DNA of 64,000 nucleotides from Microbacterium karelineae. GTDB taxonomy: Bacteria; Actinomycetota; Actinomycetes; Actinomycetales; Microbacteriaceae. The number at the start of each line of letters is the position of its first letter. Positions within the stretch are counted from its first letter, which is position 1. Under the pieces are notes generated by a model, which ran no database searches, was not told the origin of the DNA, and was given only the letters and a program-made list of their open reading frames with translations. The DNA lies in the NCBI RefSeq assembly GCF_009745985.1, contig NZ_WFIX01000191.1, positions 62,001 to 126,000 of the forward strand, given 5' to 3'. Positions 29,490 to 37,644 of the stretch are shown piece by piece. Position numbers and translations under genes: made by a program.

Positions 29490-30620
29490 CTACCCCGCCG
29501 CCGCCCTCTCCGCCGCGCGGTGCTGGGCGTAGCCCCATGTCGCGAGGGCGAGGAGCGGACCCCACAGCCAGAACGGCAGCACGAGCGAGAGCAGCAGGTC
29601 GCCCACGGATGCCCCATGGGCCATCGTCGTCACGAGCGACTCCGCTCCCCCGGCCGTGAACAGCGCCGCGACGATCGACGCCGGCACGACCGCGAGCGCG
29701 ATCGGAATCGGGCGCCCGCCGACCCGCGGAACCCACCGCGGGAAGCGCGCGCCCCACGGCAGGATGAGGCCGAGGGTCAGGATCCCGCCGACGAGCATCG
29801 CGCTGGCGAGCATGAGGCCCGTGATGAGCACCGCGGGGCCGCCGTCCGCGACCGCCTCGCCGCCGAACAGCGGCCACGGCGTGAGCCAGCTCGCGCGGGC
29901 GATGACATAGGGCACGGCGCAGCAGGCCGCGACGATCGTGATCGCGACGCGGCGACGGCGCACGAACCGCCCGAATCGCCCCACGTCGCCCGCCACGGCG
30001 AGGATCCCGCACAGGAGCCAGACGCCGGCGAAGGCGATCCACAGCAGCGCGGCCGCCATCATGACCCCCAGCTCGGCGACGCCTTCGAGGGCGCGCGCGT
30101 AGAACAGCCCGACGGGCGCGGGGCCGGCGATCGCGACGGCCCCGAGCACGGCGACGATCACGAGCACGATCCAGCCCGTGCGGGGCCGGCGCAGGGCGAA
30201 GACGACCGCCGCGGCGGCGATGGCGATGGGGGCGGTCATCGCGAGCAGATATCCGGCGAGCACGATGCCGTTGAATCCGACGAACCCGAGAGCCGTCGCG
30301 GTTCCGCAGGCCAGCCCACCGGCCGCCAGAGCGGTCCCGGCGCGCTGGCGCGAGAAGAGCGCGGCGACGGCGAGCGCTGTCGTGACCGCCCCGAGCGCGG
30401 CCTGCGTCGCGGCGGCGATCAGCGGGCCGGCGCCGGGCTCGCCCAGGAGGACCTGCAGCACGACGGCGCGCCGCGTGAACGGGCCGAGTTCGGGCGCGAC
30501 GAGCCAGACGAGGCCGGCCGCCAGCATGGCGATGCCGAGCCCGGCTCCGGCCCACAGCAGCCCGCGCGGAGCCGATCGCGTCGGCGCGGCGGAGGAACGG
30601 GGTGAGGAGATGATGTCCAT
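29490..30620 (-). CDS. Multi-pass membrane protein of unknown function, downstream of a two-component system
   Basis: A 376-residue, very hydrophobic protein with about ten predicted membrane helices, for example GLLWAGAGLGIAMLAAGLVW, LACGTATALGFVGFNGIVLA, ELGVMMAAALLWIAFAGVWL and LLLSLVLPFWLWGPLLALAT. I recognise no transporter motif, no ATPase domain and no catalytic signature. It follows the response regulator by 58 bp. A 16-bp palindrome identical in arms to one upstream of the kinase gene lies between them, so the regulator probably controls it. The start is the ATG at 30618-30620; an in-frame ATG 12 codons upstream is less likely. Confidence 0.75.
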   Translation of the reverse strand: MDIISSPRSSAAPTRSAPRGLLWAGAGLGIAMLAAGLVWLVAPELGPFTRRAVVLQVLLGEPGAGPLIAAATQAALGAVTTALAVAALFSRQRAGTALAAGGLACGTATALGFVGFNGIVLAGYLLAMTAPIAIAAAAVVFALRRPRTGWIVLVIVAVLGAVAIAGPAPVGLFYARALEGVAELGVMMAAALLWIAFAGVWLLCGILAVAGDVGRFGRFVRRRRVAITIVAACCAVPYVIARASWLTPWPLFGGEAVADGGPAVLITGLMLASAMLVGGILTLGLILPWGARFPRWVPRVGGRPIPIALAVVPASIVAALFTAGGAESLVTTMAHGASVGDLLLSLVLPFWLWGPLLALATWGYAQHRAAERAAAG

Positions 30621-30678
30621 GCCGCCAGGATCTCCCGCGTCGTCGCCGCCCGACATCGCTCGCACGGGCGGTCCCGCC

Positions 30679-30694
30679 TCACCCGCTCGGGTGA
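30679..30694. promoter_or_regulatory. 16-bp palindrome, candidate response-regulator site (copy 1)
   Basis: TCACCCG-N2-CGGGTGA, a perfect 7-2-7 palindrome. It covers the last codons and stop of the response-regulator gene and lies 58 bp before the ATG of the membrane-protein gene. Copy 2 at 32573-32588 has the same arms. Confidence 0.6.
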
Positions 30695-31359
30695 TCTTCC
30701 GCGCCATCTCCGGGCGTGACGAGGCCGTTCTCGTAGGCCCAGATGACCACCTGGATCCTGTCGGGCAGCCCGAGCCCCGCCAGGACCGCGCGCACGTGCG
30801 TCTTGACGGTGTTCTCGGTGAGGAACAGCCGCCGGCCGATCTCCGCGTTCGACGCGCCTCGCGCGAGGAGCCGGAAGACCTCGCGCTCGCGGGGCGACAG
30901 GGCGGCGAGCGGATCCCCGTCGGGCACGACCTGATGCCGCACATGCCGCAGCAGCGACGCAGCGGCGCGCGGCGACACCGCGGCATCGCCGTCGGCGACC
31001 CGGACGATCGCGTCCGCGAGCTCCGCCGGCCGCGTGTCCTTCGTGAGGAAGCCGCTCGCGCCGGCGCGGACGGCGGCGAACACGTACTCGTCGAGGTCGA
31101 AGGTCGTCAGCACGAGCACGCGCGTGGCGGGGCTCGCGCGCAGCACCTCGGGGGTGGCGGTGATGCCGTCCATGCCGGGCATGCGCACGTCCATCAGCAC
31201 GAGGTCGATGCGGTGAGCGCGCACGTGCTCGACGGCCGCGGCGCCGTCCCTGACGCCGCCGACGACGCGGATCCGCCGATCCGCATCGAGGACGGTGGCG
31301 AGCGCGTCGCGCAGCAGATCCTGGTCGTCGGCGAGGAGGACCGACACGGGATCGCTCAC
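30679..31359 (-). CDS. LuxR/NarL-family response regulator
   Basis: A 226-residue DNA-binding regulator. The receiver domain (1-120) has Asp11-Asp12, phosphoacceptor Asp57 in LVLMDVRMPGMDG and the lysine in GFLTKDTRP. The LuxR-type helix-turn-helix follows (LSPREREVFRLLARGASNAE, TENTVKTHVRAVLAGLG). The GTG start overlaps the kinase stop by 4 nt (GTGA), so both partners are co-translated. The final codons His-Pro-Ser-Gly-stop form a palindrome that also occurs before the kinase gene, suggesting autoregulation. Confidence 0.95.
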   Translation of the reverse strand: MSDPVSVLLADDQDLLRDALATVLDADRRIRVVGGVRDGAAAVEHVRAHRIDLVLMDVRMPGMDGITATPEVLRASPATRVLVLTTFDLDEYVFAAVRAGASGFLTKDTRPAELADAIVRVADGDAAVSPRAAASLLRHVRHQVVPDGDPLAALSPREREVFRLLARGASNAEIGRRLFLTENTVKTHVRAVLAGLGLPDRIQVVIWAYENGLVTPGDGAEDHPSG

Positions 31360-32537
31360 GCCGCCTCCCCCGCCGGCAGCTCGGCGCGCAGGCGCCACCC
31401 CGGCCCCCGTTCGATCGCGAGGGAGCCGCCGGCGCGCTCGATCCTCTCGGACATCCCGATCAGCCCCGTGCCGCCGCCGGCCGGGCGGGCCGCGCCGCGC
31501 CCGCCGTCGTCGGAGACGAGCACGACGACCTCGTCCCCGCCCCACGCGACCGCCACGTCGATGCGGACGGGCGGGACGAGGTGGCGGATCGCGTTCGTCA
31601 GCGCCTCCTGCACCATGCGATAGGCGGCGAGCCCCGCGTCAGGCGCGATCCGCGTCGGCGAGCCCGTCGTCTCGAGCACGATGACATGGTCCGCGCTGCG
31701 GGCCCTCTCGACGAGGTCGGGGATCCGGCCGATGTCCGGGAGGGGTGCGCGCGGCTGCGGCCCGTCGTCGTCGAGGACCCCGAGCATGCCGCGCAGGCCC
31801 TGCATCGCCGAGCGGCCCGTCTCAGCGACTCTCTCGAGCGGGCCGTCGACGACCTGATCCCGCGCGAGCACCCGCGCCGCCTCGGCCTGCGCGATCATGA
31901 CCGACAGCGAGTGCGAGACGACGTCATGGAGGTCGCGCCCGATGCGTCGGCGCTCCTCCGCGACGGCGCGGCGCGTCCGCTCCTCGACGCGCTCCGCCTC
32001 GGCGATGCGCCGCGCCCTGGCGAGGGCGCCGAGCGCCCAGGCCGCGATGATCCCCGCGGCGAGGGCGCCGGCCTCGACGAGGAGCAGCAGCGGGTCGCTC
32101 GATCCGCCGCGCGCGGCGTCGAGCGCCGTGATGATCACACCGCCCACGATCCCGACCGCGAGCGCCCCGCGCGAACGGATCCGGTCGTCGTCGGCCGCCA
32201 TCCGCCAGACGAGCGGCAGGTAGCCGAGGCTCGACGGCATCATGGCAGCGCTGGATCCGTCGGGGATGTGCGTGAGGGCGAGCGCGAGCATGATGACGGA
32301 TCCGGCGACGAACGCCGCCAAGGGCCGCCAGCGGGCGAGCACATCGGCGCCGTGCAGCAGGACCCCGAGCGCGATCACCCACGCGGCGAGGCCCGCCGGG
32401 ACCTCGTCATCGGGCGTCTGCACGAGCACGACGAGGGTGAGCGGCAGGGCGACCGCAGCGATCACGGCGGCCGCGACGAGCAGCCCATCGCCGCCCACCC
32501 GCGGATCCGGGCGCACGACCGCGCGGAGAGTCACCAT
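31356..32537 (-). CDS. Sensor histidine kinase (HisKA_3 / NarL-type partner)
   Basis: A 393-residue membrane sensor. About five to six helices occupy residues 18-170 and there is no large extracellular domain, so the signal is probably sensed within or at the membrane. The dimerisation domain shows RRRIGRDLHDVVSHSLSVMI with phosphoacceptor His204. The ATPase domain follows, with YRMVQEALTNAIRH (N box) and GTGLIGMSERIE (G box). The ligand is unknown. It forms an operon with the response regulator. Confidence 0.92.
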   Translation of the reverse strand: MVTLRAVVRPDPRVGGDGLLVAAAVIAAVALPLTLVVLVQTPDDEVPAGLAAWVIALGVLLHGADVLARWRPLAAFVAGSVIMLALALTHIPDGSSAAMMPSSLGYLPLVWRMAADDDRIRSRGALAVGIVGGVIITALDAARGGSSDPLLLLVEAGALAAGIIAAWALGALARARRIAEAERVEERTRRAVAEERRRIGRDLHDVVSHSLSVMIAQAEAARVLARDQVVDGPLERVAETGRSAMQGLRGMLGVLDDDGPQPRAPLPDIGRIPDLVERARSADHVIVLETTGSPTRIAPDAGLAAYRMVQEALTNAIRHLVPPVRIDVAVAWGGDEVVVLVSDDGGRGAARPAGGGTGLIGMSERIERAGGSLAIERGPGWRLRAELPAGEAA

Positions 32538-32572
32538 GCCCTCAGTATCCCGGCACGCCCGCGGCCTGCGCA

Positions 32573-32588
32573 TCACCCGAGCGGGTGA
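32573..32588. promoter_or_regulatory. 16-bp palindrome, candidate response-regulator site (copy 2)
   Basis: TCACCCG-N2-CGGGTGA, centred about 43 bp before the kinase ATG and upstream of a possible -10 GATACT. With 2 flanking bases it is identical over 18 bp to copy 1 in opposite orientation. Confidence 0.6.
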
Positions 32589-32607
32589 GAGGGCGCGTGG
32601 AATGCCG

Positions 32608-33165
32608 TCAGGCGCGCCAGCCGAAGCGCTGCTGCAGTGCGTGCGCGACGCGCGTGAAGCGCTCGAGGTCGAGCGCCGCCGCCTCACGGCGCATGCCGTC
32701 CTCGTGCACGCTGTAGAGCTGGTCGAGGTCCACCCACGACTCACGGCCGCGTTGGTCCCACGGTCCCGTCCCGAGCGGGAAGTACTCGCGGTCGCCGTCC
32801 TTGTCCTTGCTCGTCAGCTTGACCGCATAGACGCGGTCGGGGGTGTGCCGGCCGATCACGAGCACCGGGCGATCCTTGCCCCGCCCGTCGTTCTCCGCGT
32901 ACGGCACCCAGGTCCAGACGATCTCGCCGGCATCGGGGGCGCCGTCGGGCTCCGGGGCGTAGGAGAGGGTCACGTCCGACACGTCGCGGGGATCCAGCTC
33001 CGTCGTCTGCGTGCCGACCGCCGCGACAGGCGTCGCGCGCCGCACGCGGCCGCCCCGGATCGAGCGCGATGAGGCCCCTCCCTCGCGGCGCGGGGACCGC
33101 AGCGCCGACGACGCGATGTCGATCCCGACCGAGAGCAGCCTCTTCCACATTCCTCTGTTCGCCAC
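32608..33165 (-). CDS. PemK/MazF-like domain protein without visible antitoxin
   Basis: A 185-residue protein. Residues 1-55 are a basic N-terminal extension (MWKRLLSVGIDIAS, ALRSPRREGG). The rest resembles the PemK/MazF beta-barrel (GEIVWTWVPYAENDGRGKDR, RPVLVIGRHTPDRVYAVKLT). MazF relatives are sequence-specific ribonucleases, but the stand-alone form and the extension make toxicity uncertain. I chose the GTG at 33163-33165 because TACGCT lies 6 nt before it (leaderless spacing). The ATG five codons later has its ribosome binding site too close. Confidence 0.75.
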   Translation of the reverse strand: MANRGMWKRLLSVGIDIASSALRSPRREGGASSRSIRGGRVRRATPVAAVGTQTTELDPRDVSDVTLSYAPEPDGAPDAGEIVWTWVPYAENDGRGKDRPVLVIGRHTPDRVYAVKLTSKDKDGDREYFPLGTGPWDQRGRESWVDLDQLYSVHEDGMRREAAALDLERFTRVAHALQQRFGWRA

Positions 33166-33205
33166 GATGACAGCGTAGAGGGTCCCCGAGCTCCCCCCCC
33201 ACGCG

Positions 33206-33252
33206 ACGACGCGGGGCGCCACCCCCGGTGAGGAGATGACGCCCCGCGTCGT
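33206..33252 (-). terminator. amtB terminator hairpin
   Basis: A 13-bp perfect stem (ACGACGCGGGGCG and complement) with a 21-nt loop, 24 bp past the amtB stop. Confidence 0.75.
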
Positions 33253-33276
33253 GCTGTGCGATGTGTCGGGCTGTGA

Positions 33277-34524
33277 TCAGCGGCCGTCGGCCGCGATCGC
33301 GTAGCCCTCCTCGCCGTGGACGCTGACGTCGACACCCGCGACCTCGTCCTCGTTCTTGATCCTGAAGCCGATCGTCTTCTCGATCGCGAAGCCGAGGACG
33401 AACGCCACCACGAAGGAGTACACGAGCACGGCCACGGCCGAGATGACCTGGACGACCAGCTGCTCGATCCCGCCGCCCGTGAACAGGCCCGTGTCGATCG
33501 CGAAGAAGCCGAGGTAGATCGTTCCGATGAGTCCGCCGACGAGGTGGACGCCGACCACGTCGAGCGAGTCGTCGTAGCCGAGCTTCCACTTGAGCTCGAT
33601 CGCGAGGGCGCAGACCGCGCCCGTGATGATGCCGAGGACGATCGCCCACAGCGGCTCGAGGTTCGCGCAGGCCGGCGTGATGGCCACGAGGCCCGCGACG
33701 GCGCCCGAGGCCGCGCCGACCGAGGTGGCCTTGCCGTCCTTGAGCTTCTCGATGATGATCCAGCCGAGGACCGCGGCGGCCGGGCAGACCATGGTGTTGA
33801 TGATGATGAGTCCCGTGCCGAGGTTGCCGTCCTCGCCCAGCGGCGCGACCGTGAGGCCGCCGTTGAAGCCGAACCAGCCGAACCACAGCACGGCGGCGCC
33901 GAGCATGACGAGCGGCACGTTGTGCGGCTTCTGGATGCCCTTCTGGAAGCCGACGCGGCGACCGAGGACGAGTGCGAGGGCGAGCGCGGCGGCACCGGCG
34001 TTGATGTGCACAGCGGTTCCGCCTGCCCAGTCGATGACCTCGACGCCCGACTCGGGGAACATCAGGCTGCCGAGCTCGAAGATCCAGCCGCCGCCCCAGA
34101 CCCAGGCCGCGACGGGGAAGTAGACGACGGTGACCCAGATGCCCGCGAACACCATCCAGGCGCCGAACTTGGCGCGGTCGGCGATCGCACCCGAGATGAG
34201 CGCCACGGTGATGATCGCGAACGTGGCGCCGAACGCGACGCCGATCGTGCCTTCGCCGGTCGGGTCGTCGGCGATCGTGGAGGTCAGGGCGAAGTCGCCG
34301 AACGGGTTGCCGGCGAAGCCCCAGGTCGACGACACGGCGCTCATGCTGTAGCCGTAGAGCACCCAGAGCACGGCGACGAGGCCGAGGGCGCCGAAGCTCA
34401 TCATCATCATGCTGACGACGCTCTTGGCCTTGACGAGGCCGCCGTAGAAGAGGGCGACGCCCGGCGTCATGAGGAGCACGAGCGCGGTCGCGACCATGAG
34501 CCACGCGAGATTGCCGCTGTCCAT
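33277..34524 (-). CDS. amtB: Ammonium transporter
   Basis: Channel for ammonium uptake. The protein has 415 residues and about 11 membrane helices. The twin pore histidines are in TAVHINAGAAALAL and VVGVHLVGGLIGTIY. PGVALFYGGLVKAKSV and WFGFNGGLTVAPLG are family signatures. No glnK/glnB or glnD gene is downstream, unlike the usual amtB-glnK pairing. AAGGA precedes the ATG, and a GlnR-like half site lies upstream. Confidence 0.96.
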   Translation of the reverse strand: MDSGNLAWLMVATALVLLMTPGVALFYGGLVKAKSVVSMMMMSFGALGLVAVLWVLYGYSMSAVSSTWGFAGNPFGDFALTSTIADDPTGEGTIGVAFGATFAIITVALISGAIADRAKFGAWMVFAGIWVTVVYFPVAAWVWGGGWIFELGSLMFPESGVEVIDWAGGTAVHINAGAAALALALVLGRRVGFQKGIQKPHNVPLVMLGAAVLWFGWFGFNGGLTVAPLGEDGNLGTGLIIINTMVCPAAAVLGWIIIEKLKDGKATSVGAASGAVAGLVAITPACANLEPLWAIVLGIITGAVCALAIELKWKLGYDDSLDVVGVHLVGGLIGTIYLGFFAIDTGLFTGGGIEQLVVQVISAVAVLVYSFVVAFVLGFAIEKTIGFRIKNEDEVAGVDVSVHGEEGYAIAADGR

Positions 34525-34637
34525 GTGAATCCTTACGGGTCGGGTAACAGGACCCCCGACGAGCCGGGACGAACGCATTCGCTCGACGGGATGCGCCCAT
34601 GGTGGCGGCTCGGGGTTACCCGCGAGGTGCGCCGAAT

Positions 34638-34653
34638 GTTTCCGACAGATGAC
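34638..34653 (-). promoter_or_regulatory. GlnR-box-like sequence upstream of amtB
   Basis: Read on the minus strand, GTCAT-N6-GAAAC matches the actinobacterial GlnR a/b half-site pattern (gTnAC-n6-GaAAC) at 9 of 10 weighted positions. It sits 113 bp before the amtB ATG, a plausible distance for nitrogen control. It is a single match found by eye. Confidence 0.35.
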
Positions 34654-34713
34654 ATCACGCCCGGAATGTGAACTCTGCGTTACTTCCGCGACATGAATCG
34701 CCGACCCATGCTC

Positions 34714-35754
34714 TCAGGCGTGCGAGGAGGCCACGAGGCGCGAGATCGCGCGGAGGTACTTCTTGCGGTACCCGCCCTCGAGCATCTCGCTCGAGAACAC
34801 GCCGTCGAGCGCCAGCCCCGTCGCCCTGACGGGGATCTGTGCGTCGTACACGCGGTCGATGAAGGCGACGAAGCGCAGCGCCTCCGACTGGTCGGTCAGC
34901 TGGCGGACGCCGCGGAGGCCCACGACGTCGACTCCCTCCACGAGGCGGACGTACCGCGACGGGTGCACGTGCGCGAGGTGCGCGACGAGATCCGAGAAGT
35001 CGTCGTCTGAGGCCGTCCCGCCGACGGCGGCGAGCGCCGCCTCGTAGTCTGACTCGCCGGTGACGGCCGCGCCGCCGTCCAGCGAGCGCTGGCGGAAGTC
35101 GACGCCGTCGATGCGGATCGTCTCGAAGCTCGACGACATCGACTGGATCTCGCGCAGGAAGTCCTGCGCGGCGAAGCGCCCCTCGCCGAGCGCGTTCGGC
35201 GGCGTATTGCTCGTGGCGGCCAGCCGCGTGCCCGTCGCGACGAGCTCGCCCAGCAGGCGGGTCATCACCATCGTGTCGCCCGGATCGTCGAGCTCGAACT
35301 CGTCGATGCAGATCAGCGCGGTCCCCGTCAGGAGGTCGACCGTGTTCTTGTATCCGAGGGCGCCGACGAGGGCGGTGTACTCGATGAACGAGCCGAAGAG
35401 CTTCCGCCGCGCCGGCACCGCGTGGTAGATCGACGCGAGCAGGTGGGTCTTGCCGACGCCGAAGCCGCCGTCGAGATAGACGCCGGGCTTCATCTCAGGC
35501 GCCGGCGCCTTCTTCTTCCGACCGAACGAGAACAGGCCGCTCCGCGCGACCGGCTGCGCGCCGCTCGCGGCGAAGCGGATCAGGTGCTCCTTCGCGCCCT
35601 CCTGCGACGGGTACGCCTCGTCGGTGCGATACGACTCGAACGTCGCCGCATCGAACTGGGGCGGCGGCACGAGGCTCGCCAGCATCTCCTCGCCCGTGAG
35701 CCGGGGGTGGCGCTCGGTGAGTCGGACGATCGTGGCGGTCGGGAGCGAAGTCAT
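34714..35754 (-). CDS. zapE: Cell division protein ZapE / AFG1-like ATPase
   Basis: AAA-type ATPase related to ZapE, which affects Z-ring stability in E. coli, and to mitochondrial AFG1. The protein has 346 residues. Walker A is GGFGVGKTHLLA and Walker B is ALICIDEFELDD. A TRLAATSNTPPN sensor segment follows. A -10-like TAGTCT lies 8 nt before the ATG. It is 6 bp downstream of the hydrolase gene, so the two may be cotranscribed. Confidence 0.93.
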   Translation of the reverse strand: MTSLPTATIVRLTERHPRLTGEEMLASLVPPPQFDAATFESYRTDEAYPSQEGAKEHLIRFAASGAQPVARSGLFSFGRKKKAPAPEMKPGVYLDGGFGVGKTHLLASIYHAVPARRKLFGSFIEYTALVGALGYKNTVDLLTGTALICIDEFELDDPGDTMVMTRLLGELVATGTRLAATSNTPPNALGEGRFAAQDFLREIQSMSSSFETIRIDGVDFRQRSLDGGAAVTGESDYEAALAAVGGTASDDDFSDLVAHLAHVHPSRYVRLVEGVDVVGLRGVRQLTDQSEALRFVAFIDRVYDAQIPVRATGLALDGVFSSEMLEGGYRKKYLRAISRLVASSHA

Positions 35755-35760
35755 CGCGTC

Positions 35761-36981
35761 TCAGACTACTGGGGCGGCCAGGCCCCGCTCTCCCAGCCAG
35801 GAGCGGATGCTGCCCTCCCAGCGTTCCTCGTCGTAGTTCCAGAGCTTCGTATGCCGCGCCTCGGAGTACGACACGAGTTCGACGAGGTCGGGGCGGGCCT
35901 CGGCGAGCCCGTGCGACGCCTCGGACGGCACGAAGCCGTCGTCGTCGCTGTGCAGCAGGAGGATCGGGTGCGCGAGCTCGTCCGCGTGGCTCACGATGTC
36001 GAGATCGTCGAGCGAGATCGCGTCGCCGGACCTGACCACCCTCGACCACGACGGCATCGTCAGCTGGCGCAGGGCGATGTGCGTCACGGGCGACGGCACG
36101 CGCAGCTCGCGCGCCTGGAAGCCGAGCACGAGGCGCCAGTCGACGACGGGCGAGTCCAGGATCAGGCCCGCGACGGCGTCGGCGTGCTCCGTGCGCAGGA
36201 TCGTCTGCAGGACGATCGCGCCGCCCATCGACCACCCCATGAGGACGATGCGCCGAGCGCCGTGCGCGCGTGCGTACGCGATCGCGGCCTCGACATCTCG
36301 CCATTCGGTGGCGCCGAGGCCGTAGCGCCCCGAGTCCGAGCGCGGGGCCTGTCCGTCGTTGCGGTACGACACGGCGAGAGTCGTCAGGCCGGCGGCACGG
36401 AAGACGGGGACGGCGCGGAGCACCTCCGACCGGGTCGTGCCGCGGCCGTGCACCGCGATCGCCCAGGTCTCCGCGCTCCCCCGCCCCGCAGGGAACAGCC
36501 ATGCGGGGCACGGCCCCACGGGCGAGGGCACAGCGACCTCCTGGTACGGCAGGTGCAGCTCGTCGGCGTGCGAGAAGTACCATCCGCTGAAGCTGGCGGC
36601 CCTCCCGATCCGTTCGGCGGGTCCGACGTGCGTGAGCAGCTTCCTCGTCACGGCATCACCGGAGCTCGAGAGCACCGCGCCGAGCTTGAGGTATTCGCGG
36701 GCGCCGTTGACGAAGAGCCCGTAGCGGCCAGGCAGCACCGTGTCGAGCGTGCGTCGCAGGGTGATCGTCTGGGCAGAGCGATCGATCGCGAGCACCTCGG
36801 TGTCGGCGATGCGGCGCGTCGCGGGCGTGACCGCCTTCCGCGCGACGGCGAACGCGACCAGCGTGCCGCCGACGACGATGCCGGCGGCGGCCGCCGCCGC
36901 GACGACGAACGCCTCGAGGACGCGCGCCCGGACGCGGACACGTGCTCGGTCGGTCGCGGCGTGCCTGGATCCCCTCACCAC
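35761..36981 (-). CDS. Membrane-anchored alpha/beta hydrolase
   Basis: A hydrolase of about 406 residues with substrate unknown. One N-terminal helix lies at about 24-48 (AFVVAAAAAAGIVVGGTLVA). The hydrolase fold follows with the oxyanion segment AVHGRGTTRSEVL, nucleophile Ser in LMGWSMGGAIVL, acid in LLLHSDDDGFVP and His in YSEARHTKLW. I chose the GTG at 36979-36981 because the TAGGCT box at 36988-36993 lies 6 nt before it. A GTG two codons earlier would touch the -10 box. Confidence 0.88.
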   Translation of the reverse strand: MVRGSRHAATDRARVRVRARVLEAFVVAAAAAAGIVVGGTLVAFAVARKAVTPATRRIADTEVLAIDRSAQTITLRRTLDTVLPGRYGLFVNGAREYLKLGAVLSSSGDAVTRKLLTHVGPAERIGRAASFSGWYFSHADELHLPYQEVAVPSPVGPCPAWLFPAGRGSAETWAIAVHGRGTTRSEVLRAVPVFRAAGLTTLAVSYRNDGQAPRSDSGRYGLGATEWRDVEAAIAYARAHGARRIVLMGWSMGGAIVLQTILRTEHADAVAGLILDSPVVDWRLVLGFQARELRVPSPVTHIALRQLTMPSWSRVVRSGDAISLDDLDIVSHADELAHPILLLHSDDDGFVPSEASHGLAEARPDLVELVSYSEARHTKLWNYDEERWEGSIRSWLGERGLAAPVV

Positions 36982-36987
36982 ATTCAC

Positions 36988-36997
36988 AGCCTAGTCT
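36988..36997. promoter_or_regulatory. Overlapping divergent -10 boxes (hydrolase / DUF3000)
   Basis: TAGGCT on the minus strand (36988-36993) and TAGTCT on the plus strand (36992-36997) share two bases. Each ends 6 nt before a GTG start, so both messages look leaderless and may compete. Confidence 0.5.
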
Positions 36998-37003
36998 GAC
37001 CGC

Positions 37004-37582
37004 GTGAGTGACGACGGGGCGATCGCCCGCGGATTCGAGGCCGCCGCCGAGGGATTGCGCGCGGCGCGCTTCCGCGACGACCTGACGGTGCGCGCGATCC
37101 CCTCTCCGACCGGCGTCGCGCCGTACAGCGTCGCCTTCGCGGGCGATGTGCGCCCCGACTCGCACGGCGACTCGCCATACGGGACAGGGCGCTTCATCCT
37201 CCTCCACGATCCCGACGAGCCCGAGGCCTGGGGCGGCCCGTGGCGGGTCGTATCGTTCGCGCAGGCGCCCCTTGAACCCGAGATCGGCACGGATCCCCTC
37301 CTCGCGGACGTGGCCTGGTCGTGGCTCGTCGACGCCCTCGCATCGCGCGGCGCCGCGCACCATTCGCTCTCGGGGACCGCGACGACCACGGCCTCGCGGG
37401 GATTCGGCGCGCTCGAGAGGCAGGGAATCGGGTCCCAGATCGAGCTGCGCGCGTCGTGGACACCCGCCGCACCGGACGTCGCGCATATCGAGGCGTGGGC
37501 CGAACTCGTCTGCATGCTCGCCGGCCTTCCCCCCGGATCCGAGGACATCGCCGTGCTGCGCCCGGGCCCGCACCGCATGTGA
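37004..37582 (+). CDS. DUF3000 domain-containing protein
   Basis: A 192-residue soluble protein of an actinobacterial family with no known function. Recognisable stretches are VAPYSVAFAGDV, GRFILLHDPDEPEAWGGPWR, LLADVAWSWLVDAL and GTATTTASRGFG. The family usually lies directly before the RNase D-like gene, as here. It has a GTG start with leaderless spacing from TAGTCT. The last codons overlap a possible GTG of the next frame. Confidence 0.85.
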   Translation: MSDDGAIARGFEAAAEGLRAARFRDDLTVRAIPSPTGVAPYSVAFAGDVRPDSHGDSPYGTGRFILLHDPDEPEAWGGPWRVVSFAQAPLEPEIGTDPLLADVAWSWLVDALASRGAAHHSLSGTATTTASRGFGALERQGIGSQIELRASWTPAAPDVAHIEAWAELVCMLAGLPPGSEDIAVLRPGPHRM

Positions 37583-37644
37583 ACACGCGAGAGAATGTCA
37601 AGGACGCGCGAACAGGAGCGCGATCTGCACGAAGGAGAACCGCC

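Noticed and set aside
28500-29490. tRNA cluster as an integration hotspot with att sites
   Set aside because: The only long repeats are the two complete tRNA-Gly genes. There is no integrase, excisionase, phage gene or shifted composition on either side.
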